A stretch of 64,000 nucleotides of DNA from Ideonella aquatica (GCF_018069755.1 NZ_JAGQDE010000009.1:62001-126000), one strand, 5' to 3'; shown: positions 34,635-44,298, numbered from the stretch's first letter. Notes: a model not told the origin generated them from the sequence alone. Made by a program: numbers and translations.

Positions 34635-36064
34635 GACCCAGCTTCGACGAGATGCAGGCCACCCCCACCACGGTGCGGCCGCATTACAAGACCTACGACC
34701 AATGGCTGGCCCGCCAGCCCCGCGACGACATGCAGGCGCGGCGCGAAGAGGCGGAGATGATCTTTCGCCGCGTCGGCATCACCTTTGCCGTCTACGGTGA
34801 CAAGGACTCGGGCGAGGGCACCGAGCGCCTGATCCCCTTTGACCTGATCCCGCGCGTGATCCCGTCCCATGAGTGGCGCGAGATGGAAAAAGGCCTGCGC
34901 CAGCGCGTCACCGCGCTGAACCGCTTCATCCACGACATCTACCACGGCCAGGAGATCCTCAAGGCCGGCATCGTCCCGCGCGAGCAGATCCAGAACAACG
35001 CCCAGTTCCGCCCCGAGATGATGGGCGTCGATGTGCCGCAGGATGTCTACTCGCACATCGCCGGCATCGACATCGTGCGCGCCGCCCAACCCGATGGCAG
35101 CGGTACCTACTACGTGCTGGAAGACAACCTGCGTGTGCCCAGCGGTGTCAGCTACATGCTGGAGAACCGCAAGATGATGATGCGGCTCTTCCCCGAGCTG
35201 TTCGCCCAGCACCGCGTGGCCCCGGTGGCCCACTACCCCGACCTGCTGCTCGAAACCCTGCGCAGCGTCGCGCCGCGCCAGGTGGCCGACCCCACCGTGG
35301 TGGTGCTCACCCCTGGCATGTACAACTCGGCCTACTTCGAGCACGCCTTCCTGGCCCAGCAGATGGGCGTCGAGCTGGTCGAGGGCCAGGACCTGTTCGT
35401 CAAGGACCGCACCGTTTTCATGCGCACCACCCAGGGCCCGAAGCGGGTGGACGTGATCTACCGCCGCCTGGACGATGACTTCCTGGACCCCCAGGTCTTT
35501 CGGTCTGACTCCACGCTGGGCTGCGCCGGCCTGGTCGACGCCTACAAGGCCGGCAACGTCACGCTGAGCAATGCCATCGGTACCGGCATTGCCGACGACA
35601 AGTCGATCTACCCCTACGTGCCCAAGATGGTCGAGTTCTACCTGGGTGAGAAGCCCATCTTGCACAACGTGCCCACCCACCTGTGCCGCGAGAAGGACGA
35701 CCTGGCTTACGTGCTGGCCCACCTGGACGAGCTGGTGGTCAAGGAGGTGCATGGCGCCGGCGGCTACGGCATGCTGGTCGGCCCGGCGGCCACGAAGGCC
35801 GAGATCGAGGACTTCCGCGCCCACCTGGTGGCCAACCCCAGCAACTACATTGCCCAGCCCACGCTGAGCCTGTCGACCTGTCCCACCTTCGTCGACAGCG
35901 GCATTGCGCCACGCCATATCGACCTGCGGCCCTTCGTGCTCTCGGGCACCGAGGTGCAGATGGTCCCCGGAGGCCTCACCCGCGTGGCCCTCAAGGAAGG
36001 CTCGCTGGTGGTCAACAGCAGCCAGGGCGGTGGCACCAAGGACACCTGGGTGCTTGAAGACTGA
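34631..36064 (+). CDS. Circularly permuted ATP-grasp protein (DUF404/DUF407 type), predicted amidoligase
   Basis: The protein is 477 residues and cytoplasmic. Diagnostic stretches are GIVPREQIQNN, YVLEDNLRVPSGVSYMLENR, VDVIYRRLDDDFLDP and VVKEVHGAGGYGMLVGP. These belong to the circularly permuted ATP-grasp family. ATP-grasp enzymes form amide or peptide bonds through acyl phosphates. The family is predicted to build a peptide-like product; no substrate is known. The start overlaps comEC, and the alpha-E gene follows 32 bp later. Its paralogue is the N-terminal part of the fused protein at 40740. Confidence 0.88.
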   Translation: MRPSFDEMQATPTTVRPHYKTYDQWLARQPRDDMQARREEAEMIFRRVGITFAVYGDKDSGEGTERLIPFDLIPRVIPSHEWREMEKGLRQRVTALNRFIHDIYHGQEILKAGIVPREQIQNNAQFRPEMMGVDVPQDVYSHIAGIDIVRAAQPDGSGTYYVLEDNLRVPSGVSYMLENRKMMMRLFPELFAQHRVAPVAHYPDLLLETLRSVAPRQVADPTVVVLTPGMYNSAYFEHAFLAQQMGVELVEGQDLFVKDRTVFMRTTQGPKRVDVIYRRLDDDFLDPQVFRSDSTLGCAGLVDAYKAGNVTLSNAIGTGIADDKSIYPYVPKMVEFYLGEKPILHNVPTHLCREKDDLAYVLAHLDELVVKEVHGAGGYGMLVGPAATKAEIEDFRAHLVANPSNYIAQPTLSLSTCPTFVDSGIAPRHIDLRPFVLSGTEVQMVPGGLTRVALKEGSLVVNSSQGGGTKDTWVLED

Positions 36065-36096
36065 CCCCCCGATCGGCCCCTTCAGGAAACAAGAAC

Positions 36097-37053
36097 ATGC
36101 TCTCACGTACCGCCGATCACCTGTTCTGGATGTCCCGCTACATGGAGCGGGCCGAGAACACGGCCCGAATGCTCGACGTCAATTACCAGACCTCGCTGAT
36201 GCCGCAGTCCACGGACGCGGCCGAGCAGGGTTGGCGCGGCCTGCTGTCGATCTCTGAACTCACCCAGGACTACCAGGCCCGCTATGGCGCGATCGACGCC
36301 GCACGGGTGCAGGACTTCATGGTCCGTGACGAGCGCAATGCCTCGTCCATCCTGTGCTGTCTGCGCGCCGCACGCGAAAACGCCCGCGCCATCCGCGGCA
36401 CCCTCACCACCGAGGTCTGGGAGACCACCAACCAGACCTGGCTGGAGTTCAACCGCCTGCTGAAGGACGGGCTGCTGGCCCGTGACCCGTCGGCGCTGTT
36501 CGAGTGGGTCAAGTTCCGCTCGCACCTCTCGCGTGGCGTGACCGTGGGCACGATGCTGCAGGACGAGGCCTTCAACTTCATCCGCATCGGCTCCTTCCTG
36601 GAGCGCGGCGACAACACCGCCCGGCTGCTGGACGTGAAGTTCCATGCGCTGCAGGGCGGTCTGCCGGCGGCCGATGCCGCGCCGCGCGGCGGCGAGCAGG
36701 ATTTCTACCACTGGTCGGCGATCCTGCGCTCGGTCTCCGCCTTCGAGATCTACCGCAAGGTCTACCGCAACGTGATCGAGCCGCACAAGGTGGCCGAACT
36801 GCTGATCCTGCGCGCTGACATGCCGCGCTCGCTGGCGCACTGCACCGGCCAGGTCCTGCGCAACCTCAAGCGCGTGGCCAACCAGCAATCGGCCGAGACG
36901 CTGCGCCTGGCCGGCCGCCTGGCCAGCGACCTGGAATACGCCCGCATCGAGGAGATCCTTGAGACCGGCCTGCATGCCTTCCTGAGCCAGTACCTCGACC
37001 GTGTGGGCGATCTGGGTGCCGGCATCAGCCGCGACTTCCTGGTGCCGTCCTGA
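36097..37053 (+). CDS. Alpha-E domain protein (DUF403)
   Basis: The protein is 318 residues, almost entirely alpha-helical. It begins MLSRTADHLFWMSRYMERAE, the alpha-E signature, followed by NTARMLDVN. Conserved later segments are FNFIRIGSFLERGDNTARLLDVK and HWSAILRSVSAFEIYRKVY. Alpha-E proteins are consistently encoded with circularly permuted ATP-grasps and are thought to assist them; no enzymatic activity is known. The same domain is fused to the second ATP-grasp downstream, where the LFWLGRYTERAENCVRLA signature recurs. Confidence 0.88.
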   Translation: MLSRTADHLFWMSRYMERAENTARMLDVNYQTSLMPQSTDAAEQGWRGLLSISELTQDYQARYGAIDAARVQDFMVRDERNASSILCCLRAARENARAIRGTLTTEVWETTNQTWLEFNRLLKDGLLARDPSALFEWVKFRSHLSRGVTVGTMLQDEAFNFIRIGSFLERGDNTARLLDVKFHALQGGLPAADAAPRGGEQDFYHWSAILRSVSAFEIYRKVYRNVIEPHKVAELLILRADMPRSLAHCTGQVLRNLKRVANQQSAETLRLAGRLASDLEYARIEEILETGLHAFLSQYLDRVGDLGAGISRDFLVPS

Positions 37054-37154
37054 GCGTCACGACCTGATCACCGTCGACGGCGATCCTCGGGCGCTCCACC
37101 GCCCGGGGCAGCGCCGCCGCCGGCCCGAGATTCGATTTCCACCAAGGAACGCCC

Positions 37155-40100
37155 GTGTCCATCCACGTCGCCCTCAAGCACGTCACCCATTACCGCTATG
37201 ACCGCCGTGTGGGCTTGTCGCCGCAGATCGTCCGCCTGCGGCCGGCACCGCACTGCCGCACGCCGATCCTGTCCTACTCGATGCAGGTCGAACCCAGCGG
37301 CCACTTCATCAACTGGCAGCAGGACGCCTTCGCCAACTACATGGCACGCCTGGTCTTCCCCGAGAAGACCACCGAGTTCAAGGTCACCATCGATCTGGTG
37401 GCCGAGATGTCGGTCTACAACCCCTTCGACTTTTTCCTGGAGCCCGAGGCCGAACACGTCCCCTTCGCCTACTCCGACAGCCTGCGTGCCGAGCTGGCGC
37501 CCTACCTGGTCACCGAACCCGCCACGCCCAAGTTGGCGGCGCTGCTGGCCAGCGTGCCCACCGAGAAGACCCGCACGATCGACTTTCTGGTGGGTCTGAA
37601 CCAGCGCCTGCAGCAGGACATCGCCTACACCATCCGCATGGAGCCCGGCGTGCAGACGCCCGAAGAAACGCTGACCAAGGGCAGCGGCTCCTGCCGCGAC
37701 ACCGGCTGGCTGCTGGTGCAGATGCTGCGCCACCTGGGGCTGGCGGCGCGCTTCGTCTCGGGCTACCTGATCCAGCTCGCCCCGGACGTGAAGGCGTTGG
37801 ACGGCCCCAGCGGCACCGAGGTCGACTTCACCGACCTGCACGCCTGGTGCGAGGTCTACCTGCCCGGCGCCGGCTGGATCGGCCTGGACCCCACCTCGGG
37901 CCTGCTGGCCGGCGAGGGCCACATCCCTCTGGCCTGCACGCCGCAGCCCAGCAGCGCGGCGCCCATCTCGGGCGCGGTGGACGAATCCGAGGTCAGCTTC
38001 GGTCATGAGATGGGCATCACCCGGATCTGGGAGTCGCCCCGCGTCACCAAGCCTTACACCGAAGACCAATGGGAGCGCGTGCTGCGCCTGGGCGAACAGG
38101 TTGACGCCGAGCTGCAGGCCGGCGACGTGCGCCTGACCATGGGCGGCGAGCCCACCTTCGTTTCGGTCGACGACCGCGACGGCGCCGAGTGGAACACCGA
38201 CGCCCTGGGCCCGACCAAGCGCCTCTACGCACAAGACCTGGTGCACCGCCTGCGCGCCGAGTACGGCCAGGGGGGCTTCCTGCACTACGGCCAGGGCAAG
38301 TGGTACCCCGGCGAGCAACTGCCCCGCTGGGCGCTGTCGATCTGCTGGCGCGCCGACGGCCAGCCGTGCTGGCACGACCCGTCGCTGTTCGCCGATGAGC
38401 GCGAGCCGCATGCCTACACCTCGGACGATGCGCAGCGCTTCCTGCGGGCGCTGACCCAGCGGCTGGGCCTGAGCACCGACTACATCCAGACCGGCTTCGA
38501 AGACACCTGGTACTACCTGTGGCGCGAGCGCCGTCTGCCGGTCAACGTCGATCCGTTCGAGTCCCGTCTGGACGACGAACTGGAGCGCCTGCGCCTGCGC
38601 CGCGTCTTCAACCAGGGACTGGACCACCCGGTCGGCTATGTGCTGCCGATCAAGGCCGAGGACGGCCCCGGCCTGAGCGGCACGCGCTGGGTCACCGGGC
38701 CCTGGTTCTTCCGCGACGAGCGCATGTACCTGTTCCCCGGCGACTCGCCGATGGGCTACCGCCTGCCGCTGGACTCGCTGCCCTGGGTGGGCGAGTCCGA
38801 CTACCCGTTCATGCACGAACACGACCCCTTCGCGCCGCGCGACGCGCTGCCGGCCGCCAGCCGGCTGAAGGCGCAGTTCGCCCATGAGCTGGGTGGCGAG
38901 CAGGGCTATGCCGCCCACCGTGTGGGCGGCGGCTTTGCCGAGGGCGGCACGGTGGCGCTGCAGTCGGCCGATCTGGATGGCGGCGGGGTCAGCGGCGGCG
39001 GCATGGCGGCCGACGTGGGCCAGGGTAGCAGCGAGGCGCGCCTCGCGCCTGCCGCCTCGTCCGTGCCGCTGGACCAGCGCCCCGAGCGCTTCCAGAGCGC
39101 CCACTGGATCACCCGCACCGCGCTGTGCGTGGAGGTGCGCGACCCGCGCCGCGCCAACGGCCCCAAGGCCGAGGCGGTCGGGCAGGCCACCGGCGTGATG
39201 TACGTCTTCATGCCACCGCTGCAGCGCCTAGAGGACTATCTGGCGCTGCTGGCGGCGATCGAGGCCACGGCCGCTGAGCAGGGCGTCAAGCTGGTCCTGG
39301 AGGGCTATCCGCCGCCGCGTGATCCGCGCCTGAAGCTGCTGCAGGTCACGCCCGACCCCGGTGTCATCGAGGTCAACATCCACCCCGCCCACCACTGGCG
39401 CGAGGTGGTGCAGCACACCGAGTTTCTCTACGACGCCGCCTGGCGCTCACGCCTGTCCACCGAGAAATTCATGCTCGATGGCCGCCACACCGGCACCGGC
39501 GGCGGCAACCACATCGTGCTGGGCGGCGCCACGCCGGCTGACTCGCCCTTCCTGCGCCGCCCGGACCTGCTGGCCTCGCTGCTGGCCTACTGGCATAACC
39601 ATCCGTCCCTGAGCTATCTGTTCAGCGGCCTGTTCATCGGCCCAACCAGCCAGGCGCCGCGCGTGGATGAAGCGCGCAACGACCAGTTGCGCGAGCTGGA
39701 GATCGCACTGGGCGAGATCGATCGCAACCAGACGCTTTACGGCCAGCACATGCCGCCCTGGCTGGTCGACCGCGCGCTGCGCAACGTGCTGGTCGACGTG
39801 ACCGGCAACACCCACCGCAGCGAGTTCTGCATCGACAAGCTCTACTCGCCCGACAGCAGCACCGGCCGCCTGGGCCTGCTGGAGCTGCGCGCCTTCGAGA
39901 TGCCGCCGCACGCCCGCATGAGCGTGGTGCAGCAGCTGCTGCTGCGCGCGCTGATCGCCCGCTTCTGGACCACGCCCTACCGTGCGCCGCTGGTGCGCTG
40001 GGGCACCGAACTGCATGATCGATTCCTGCTGCCAGCCTTTGCGCAGATGGACTTTGCTGATGTGCTTGAGGAGATGCAGCAGGCCGGTTACGCGATGGAG

Positions 40101-40679
40101 CCCGGCTGGTTTGCGCCGCACTTCGAGTTCCGGTTCCCGAAGATCGGCGAGTTCGCCGCCCGCGGCGTGCACGTCACGCTGCGCAGCGCGCTGGAGCCCT
40201 GGCATGTGATGGGCGAGGAGGGCGCGGCCGGAGGAACAGTGCGCTACGTCGACTCGTCGCTGGAGCGGTTGGAGCTGCGCGTCAGCGGGCTGATCGATCC
40301 GCGCCACCGCATCACCGTCAATGGCGTCGGCGTCGACCTGCAGCCCACCGGGCGGGCGGGCGAGTTCGTCGCCGGCGTGCGCTACCGCGCCTGGCAGCCG
40401 CCGTCGGCGCTGCACCCCACCATCGGCGTGCACGCGCCGCTCACGGTCGACCTGATCGACACCTGGATGCGCCGCTCGCTGGGCGGCTGCCAGTACCACG
40501 TGGCCCACCCGGGCGGGCGCAACTACGTCACCTTCCCGGTCAATGCCTACGAGGCCGAGAGCCGCCGCCTGGCGCGTTTCTTCGCGATGGGCCACACGCC
40601 GGGCACGGTGGAAGCCCCAATGCCGGTGCGCAGCCTGGAGTTCCCGTTCACCCTTGACCTGCGCCGCGCAGGGCGCTGA
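37155..40679 (+). CDS. Transglutaminase-like protease domain fused to DUF2126
   Basis: The protein is 1174 residues from a GTG with AAGGAA upstream. Residues 1-~280 are a bacterial transglutaminase N-terminal domain plus the papain-like core, with triad C180 (GSGSCRDTG), H229 (DLHAWCEVY) and D245 (GLDPTSG). The rest (~300-1174) is DUF2126, with RLTMGGEPTFVSVDDRDG and TGTGGGNHIVLGG-type motifs. Such proteins are predicted peptidases or amide-forming enzymes that act on the product of the adjacent ATP-grasp. No signal peptide is seen, so it is cytoplasmic. It is the largest gene in the window. Confidence 0.88.
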   Translation: MSIHVALKHVTHYRYDRRVGLSPQIVRLRPAPHCRTPILSYSMQVEPSGHFINWQQDAFANYMARLVFPEKTTEFKVTIDLVAEMSVYNPFDFFLEPEAEHVPFAYSDSLRAELAPYLVTEPATPKLAALLASVPTEKTRTIDFLVGLNQRLQQDIAYTIRMEPGVQTPEETLTKGSGSCRDTGWLLVQMLRHLGLAARFVSGYLIQLAPDVKALDGPSGTEVDFTDLHAWCEVYLPGAGWIGLDPTSGLLAGEGHIPLACTPQPSSAAPISGAVDESEVSFGHEMGITRIWESPRVTKPYTEDQWERVLRLGEQVDAELQAGDVRLTMGGEPTFVSVDDRDGAEWNTDALGPTKRLYAQDLVHRLRAEYGQGGFLHYGQGKWYPGEQLPRWALSICWRADGQPCWHDPSLFADEREPHAYTSDDAQRFLRALTQRLGLSTDYIQTGFEDTWYYLWRERRLPVNVDPFESRLDDELERLRLRRVFNQGLDHPVGYVLPIKAEDGPGLSGTRWVTGPWFFRDERMYLFPGDSPMGYRLPLDSLPWVGESDYPFMHEHDPFAPRDALPAASRLKAQFAHELGGEQGYAAHRVGGGFAEGGTVALQSADLDGGGVSGGGMAADVGQGSSEARLAPAASSVPLDQRPERFQSAHWITRTALCVEVRDPRRANGPKAEAVGQATGVMYVFMPPLQRLEDYLALLAAIEATAAEQGVKLVLEGYPPPRDPRLKLLQVTPDPGVIEVNIHPAHHWREVVQHTEFLYDAAWRSRLSTEKFMLDGRHTGTGGGNHIVLGGATPADSPFLRRPDLLASLLAYWHNHPSLSYLFSGLFIGPTSQAPRVDEARNDQLRELEIALGEIDRNQTLYGQHMPPWLVDRALRNVLVDVTGNTHRSEFCIDKLYSPDSSTGRLGLLELRAFEMPPHARMSVVQQLLLRALIARFWTTPYRAPLVRWGTELHDRFLLPAFAQMDFADVLEEMQQAGYAMEPGWFAPHFEFRFPKIGEFAARGVHVTLRSALEPWHVMGEEGAAGGTVRYVDSSLERLELRVSGLIDPRHRITVNGVGVDLQPTGRAGEFVAGVRYRAWQPPSALHPTIGVHAPLTVDLIDTWMRRSLGGCQYHVAHPGGRNYVTFPVNAYEAESRRLARFFAMGHTPGTVEAPMPVRSLEFPFTLDLRRAGR

Positions 40680-40739
40680 GCACGGGCAGCGTTCGTGGAG
40701 GCGGACCAGCCCGGCCCGCAGGCAAGGCATCATTGGGGC

Positions 40740-43346
40740 ATGCAGCCGCAGCAACCCAGCCTCCTGCCCGATGACGCCGCCGTCGATCCGGTGGCGCTGG
40801 CGTTGGCGGCCGCCGTGCGCGGGCGCGACGGCCACTACAGCGAACTGCTGGGCCGCCTGGGCGAAGCCGGCGCGCCGGTGGCGGGCATGGCGCCGCTGTG
40901 GCGCGACTTCTTCAGCGCCATCGGTGCCGAGGGCTGGGCCGACCTGCCCGCCCGCCAGGCACGCATCCAGCGTCGGGTGCTGGAGGATGGCGCCACCTAC
41001 AACGTCTATGCCGATGGCAGCCAGAGCCAGCGCGCCTGGCCGCTCGAGTCACTGCCCACACTGATCGGCCCGGAGGACTGGACCCAGATCGAGCGCGGCG
41101 TGGCCCAGCGCGCCCGCTTGCTGGACGCTGTGCTGCGCGACGCCTACGGCGAGCGCCGCCTGCTGGAGGAAGGCCTGCTGCCGGCCTCGCTGGTGCTGGG
41201 CCACCCGCAGTACCTGCGGCCCATGCACGGCTGCCAGCCGGCCGGCGGCGTGTTCTTGCATGTCTCGGCCTTCGACCTGGTGCGCGGGCCAGAGGGGCGG
41301 TGGTGGGTGGCGGCCCAGCGCACCCAGGCGCCGTCGGGCCTGGGTTATCTGTTGGAGAACCGGCTGATCGTGGCCCAGCAGTTCCCGATCGCCTTCCGCG
41401 AGCTGCGCGTGCAGCGCCTGGCGTCGAGCTTTCTGGGCATGCTGCAGGGCCTGATGCGGCTGTCGCCCGCTGGAGAGCGCTCGCGCGTGGTGCTGCTCAC
41501 CCCCGGGCCGGCCAATGAAACCTACTTCGAGCAGGTCTTCCTGGCGCGCTACCTGGGCATTGCCCTGGTCGAAGGCGCCGACCTGACGGTGCGTGCCAAC
41601 CGTGTCTACCTGAAGACGCTGCACGGCCTGGAACGCGTCCACGTGGTGCTGCGTCGGGTGGACGACGAGTACCTCGACCCGCTCGAGCTGCGGCCCGACT
41701 CGGCGCTGGGTGTGGCCGGCCTGCTGCAGGCGTTGCGCGCCGGTGAAGTGGTGGTCGCCAACGCGCCCGGCGCCGGCTGGCTGGAGAGCCCCGGCCTGGC
41801 CGCCTTCTGGCCGGCGGTGGCCGAGCGATTGCTGGGCGAGCCGCTGGCCATGCCGGCGGTGACCACCTGGTGGTGTGGCGAGGAGGCCGTGTGGCAGGCG
41901 CACCGTGCGCGCCTGGCCGATTTCATCGCCGTGCCCACCTTTGCCCCGGGTCCCGGCCGACCCGGCCTGGTGCCGCAGCGCGTGGCCGCCCTGGAGGCCC
42001 GCGCCCGGGCTGACCTGGTGCAGCGCATTGACGACGACCCCGCTGCCTGCACGCTGCAGGCACCGATGCGCGGCGCCGAAACCCCGGTCTGGCGCGAAGG
42101 CCGGCTGCTGGCGCGCAGCGCGGTGCTGCGCGTCTTCGCGCTGGCCGATGGCCGCGGCGGCTGGCGCGTGGTGCCCGGTGGCATGGCCCGCGTGGCAGCC
42201 GAGGGCGATGGTGGCGCCAACCCCTGGCTGTCGATGCAGCACGGCCACAGCAGCGCCGACACCTGGGTGCAGACCGGCGGCGAGGTCGACCCGACCAGCC
42301 TGCTGCCGCGCCCCTTGAGCGCCGCTGACCTGGCCAGTTGGCACCGCAGCGTCACCAGTCGCTCGGCCGAGAACCTGTTCTGGCTGGGCCGCTACACCGA
42401 GCGCGCCGAGAACTGCGTGCGCTTGGCCCGGCTGACACTGGAAGCCCTGACCGGCTCACTGATCACCGGCGCCTCGGCCGAGGTGCTGGAGGTGCTGGAC
42501 ACCCTGGCCCGCCACCACGGCCTGGTCGGCACCGGCGTGCCCACGCCGCTGCAATCGGTGCGGGTGTTCGAGCGGGCGCTGGTGCATGCGCTGGGTGATG
42601 CCCAAGGCGCCACCAGCGTGGCCTACAACCTGCAGGCCCTGATGCGCTGCGCCCAGGCCCTGCGCGAGCGCCTGTCGCCCGAGCACTGGAAGCTGATCCG
42701 CGAGGTCGGCGAGCACTTTGACCAGCACCTGCGTGCCGCGCTCGACACCGCCGCTGCCGAGCCGCTGGCCGATGTGATGGGCGTGCTGGCCCGTGCCGCC
42801 ACCCACCTGGCCGCCATCACCGGCGCCCAGACCGACCGCATGACCCGTGACGACGGCTGGCGCCTGCTCAGCGTGGGTCGCCAGATTGAGCGCCTGGAGT
42901 TCCATGCCCACGCGTTGGCGCTGGGCATCGAGCGGGGCCTGCACCGCCGCGACGAGGGCTTCGCGCTGCTGCTGGGCCTGTTCGACTCCACCATCACCTA
43001 CCGTGCCCAGTTCCAGGCGCGGCGCGAGCTGCCACCGCTGCTGCACCTGCTGGTGCACGACACCGACAACCCGCGCGCGCTGGCCTGGGTGGCACGCACC
43101 ATGCGCGATCGCTTCGTCAAGCTCTCGCGTCACGATGCCGCCTGGGCGCAGGAGGTGGCGGCCACGCTGCCGCGGCCCGAAGACTGGCCGCTGGAGCTGA
43201 TCAGCACTCCCGACGATGCTGGCGGCCATGCGCCGCTGATCGCGCTGCTGGCACAGTGTGGCCAGCAGGTGAGGGGCCTGTCGGATGCGCTGGGCCAGCG
43301 CCTGTTCTCGCATGTCGGTCCGGCAGACCGCATGGTCTGGCAGTGA
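40740..43346 (+). CDS. Circularly permuted ATP-grasp fused to alpha-E domain
   Basis: The protein is 868 residues from an ATG; a GTG at 40695 would add 15 residues. The N-terminal ~480 residues repeat the ATP-grasp pattern of the gene at 34631 (GYLLENRLIVAQQFP and VVLRRVDDEYLDPLEL). In the paralogue these read SYMLENRKMMMRLFP and VIYRRLDDDFLDPQVF. The glycine-rich VKEVHGAGGYG of the paralogue is replaced by NAPGAGWLESPGL, so the ATP site may differ. Residues ~540-868 are an alpha-E domain (ENLFWLGRYTERAENCVRLA). The fusion itself supports physical cooperation of the two domains. Confidence 0.85.
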   Translation: MQPQQPSLLPDDAAVDPVALALAAAVRGRDGHYSELLGRLGEAGAPVAGMAPLWRDFFSAIGAEGWADLPARQARIQRRVLEDGATYNVYADGSQSQRAWPLESLPTLIGPEDWTQIERGVAQRARLLDAVLRDAYGERRLLEEGLLPASLVLGHPQYLRPMHGCQPAGGVFLHVSAFDLVRGPEGRWWVAAQRTQAPSGLGYLLENRLIVAQQFPIAFRELRVQRLASSFLGMLQGLMRLSPAGERSRVVLLTPGPANETYFEQVFLARYLGIALVEGADLTVRANRVYLKTLHGLERVHVVLRRVDDEYLDPLELRPDSALGVAGLLQALRAGEVVVANAPGAGWLESPGLAAFWPAVAERLLGEPLAMPAVTTWWCGEEAVWQAHRARLADFIAVPTFAPGPGRPGLVPQRVAALEARARADLVQRIDDDPAACTLQAPMRGAETPVWREGRLLARSAVLRVFALADGRGGWRVVPGGMARVAAEGDGGANPWLSMQHGHSSADTWVQTGGEVDPTSLLPRPLSAADLASWHRSVTSRSAENLFWLGRYTERAENCVRLARLTLEALTGSLITGASAEVLEVLDTLARHHGLVGTGVPTPLQSVRVFERALVHALGDAQGATSVAYNLQALMRCAQALRERLSPEHWKLIREVGEHFDQHLRAALDTAAAEPLADVMGVLARAATHLAAITGAQTDRMTRDDGWRLLSVGRQIERLEFHAHALALGIERGLHRRDEGFALLLGLFDSTITYRAQFQARRELPPLLHLLVHDTDNPRALAWVARTMRDRFVKLSRHDAAWAQEVAATLPRPEDWPLELISTPDDAGGHAPLIALLAQCGQQVRGLSDALGQRLFSHVGPADRMVWQ

Positions 43347-43356
43347 AGGGCGGCCG

Positions 43357-44298
43357 ATGACCGCTGCGCTGCGCTGGCTCCGCATCTGCCACGACACCCA
43401 CTACGACTACGAGCTGCCGGTGGAGCTGGCCCACCATGTGGCCTGCCTGGTGCCCCGCAGCAGCGAAACCCAGCTGGTACGCGCCTGGGACCTGAGCATC
43501 GACCCCACGCCCGATGAATGGCTGGCGCTGGCCGGGCCGGCGGCGCAGGCCCTGCCGCCCAGCCAGATCAGCGAAGACCCCTGGGGCAATGGCCGCATCA
43601 CCTTCAGCCATTCACGGGTCCACGAGAAACTGCGCGTGCGCAGCCGCTTCGAAGCCGGGCTCAGCGCCCCGGTGCCCATCGATCCGCTGGCCAGTCCGCC
43701 CTGGGAGGCGGTGGCCGAGTCCCTGCGCTACCACGCGGGCGCCACGCACCGCGAAGCCGTGGAATTCACGCTGGGCACCGAACTGGCGCCGCGCGATCCG
43801 GCCTTGGCCGCCTACGCCCGCACCTGCTTCACGCCCGGCCGTCCGATGGCTGCGGCGGCGGTCGATCTGATGGCACGTGTGCACGACGACTTCCAATACG
43901 AACACGGCGCCACCGATGCCGGCACCACCGCCGTACAGGCCCTGGCGCTGCGCCAGGGCGTGTGCCAGGACTTCGCGCACGTGATGATCGGTGCCTGCCG
44001 CTCGCTCGGCCTGGCGGCACGCTATGTCAGCGGCTATCTGCTGACCCAGCCCCCGCCCGGCCAGCCGCGTCTGGTGGGGGCGGATGCCTCGCACGCCTGG
44101 GCGGCGCTGTGGTGCCCCGAGCAGGGCTGGCTGGCGCTAGACCCCACCAACCGGGTGCCGGCCGGGCTGGACCACGTGACCCTGGCCTGGGGTCGCGACT
44201 ACGCCGACGTGGCGCCGCTGCGCGGCGTGATCCGCGGCGGCGGCCGGGTGCAGCCGCGGGTGGCGGTGACGGTGCAGCCGCTGGACGAGTCGCCCTGA
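43357..44298 (+). CDS. Transglutaminase family protein (second copy of the cluster)
   Basis: The protein is 313 residues. It has an N-terminal beta-rich domain (RICHDTHYDYELPVELAHH) and a transglutaminase-like core, with C203 (QGVCQDFAHVMIG), H246 (ADASHAWAALW) and D262 (LALDPTNR). It shows the same fold as the first ~280 residues of the 37155 gene, but without DUF2126. It closes the amidoligase cluster. GAAGGG lies upstream of the ATG, 10 bp after the fused gene. It is convergent with the ETF oxidoreductase gene, with a 19-bp gap and no clear terminator. Confidence 0.9.
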   Translation: MTAALRWLRICHDTHYDYELPVELAHHVACLVPRSSETQLVRAWDLSIDPTPDEWLALAGPAAQALPPSQISEDPWGNGRITFSHSRVHEKLRVRSRFEAGLSAPVPIDPLASPPWEAVAESLRYHAGATHREAVEFTLGTELAPRDPALAAYARTCFTPGRPMAAAAVDLMARVHDDFQYEHGATDAGTTAVQALALRQGVCQDFAHVMIGACRSLGLAARYVSGYLLTQPPPGQPRLVGADASHAWAALWCPEQGWLALDPTNRVPAGLDHVTLAWGRDYADVAPLRGVIRGGGRVQPRVAVTVQPLDESP

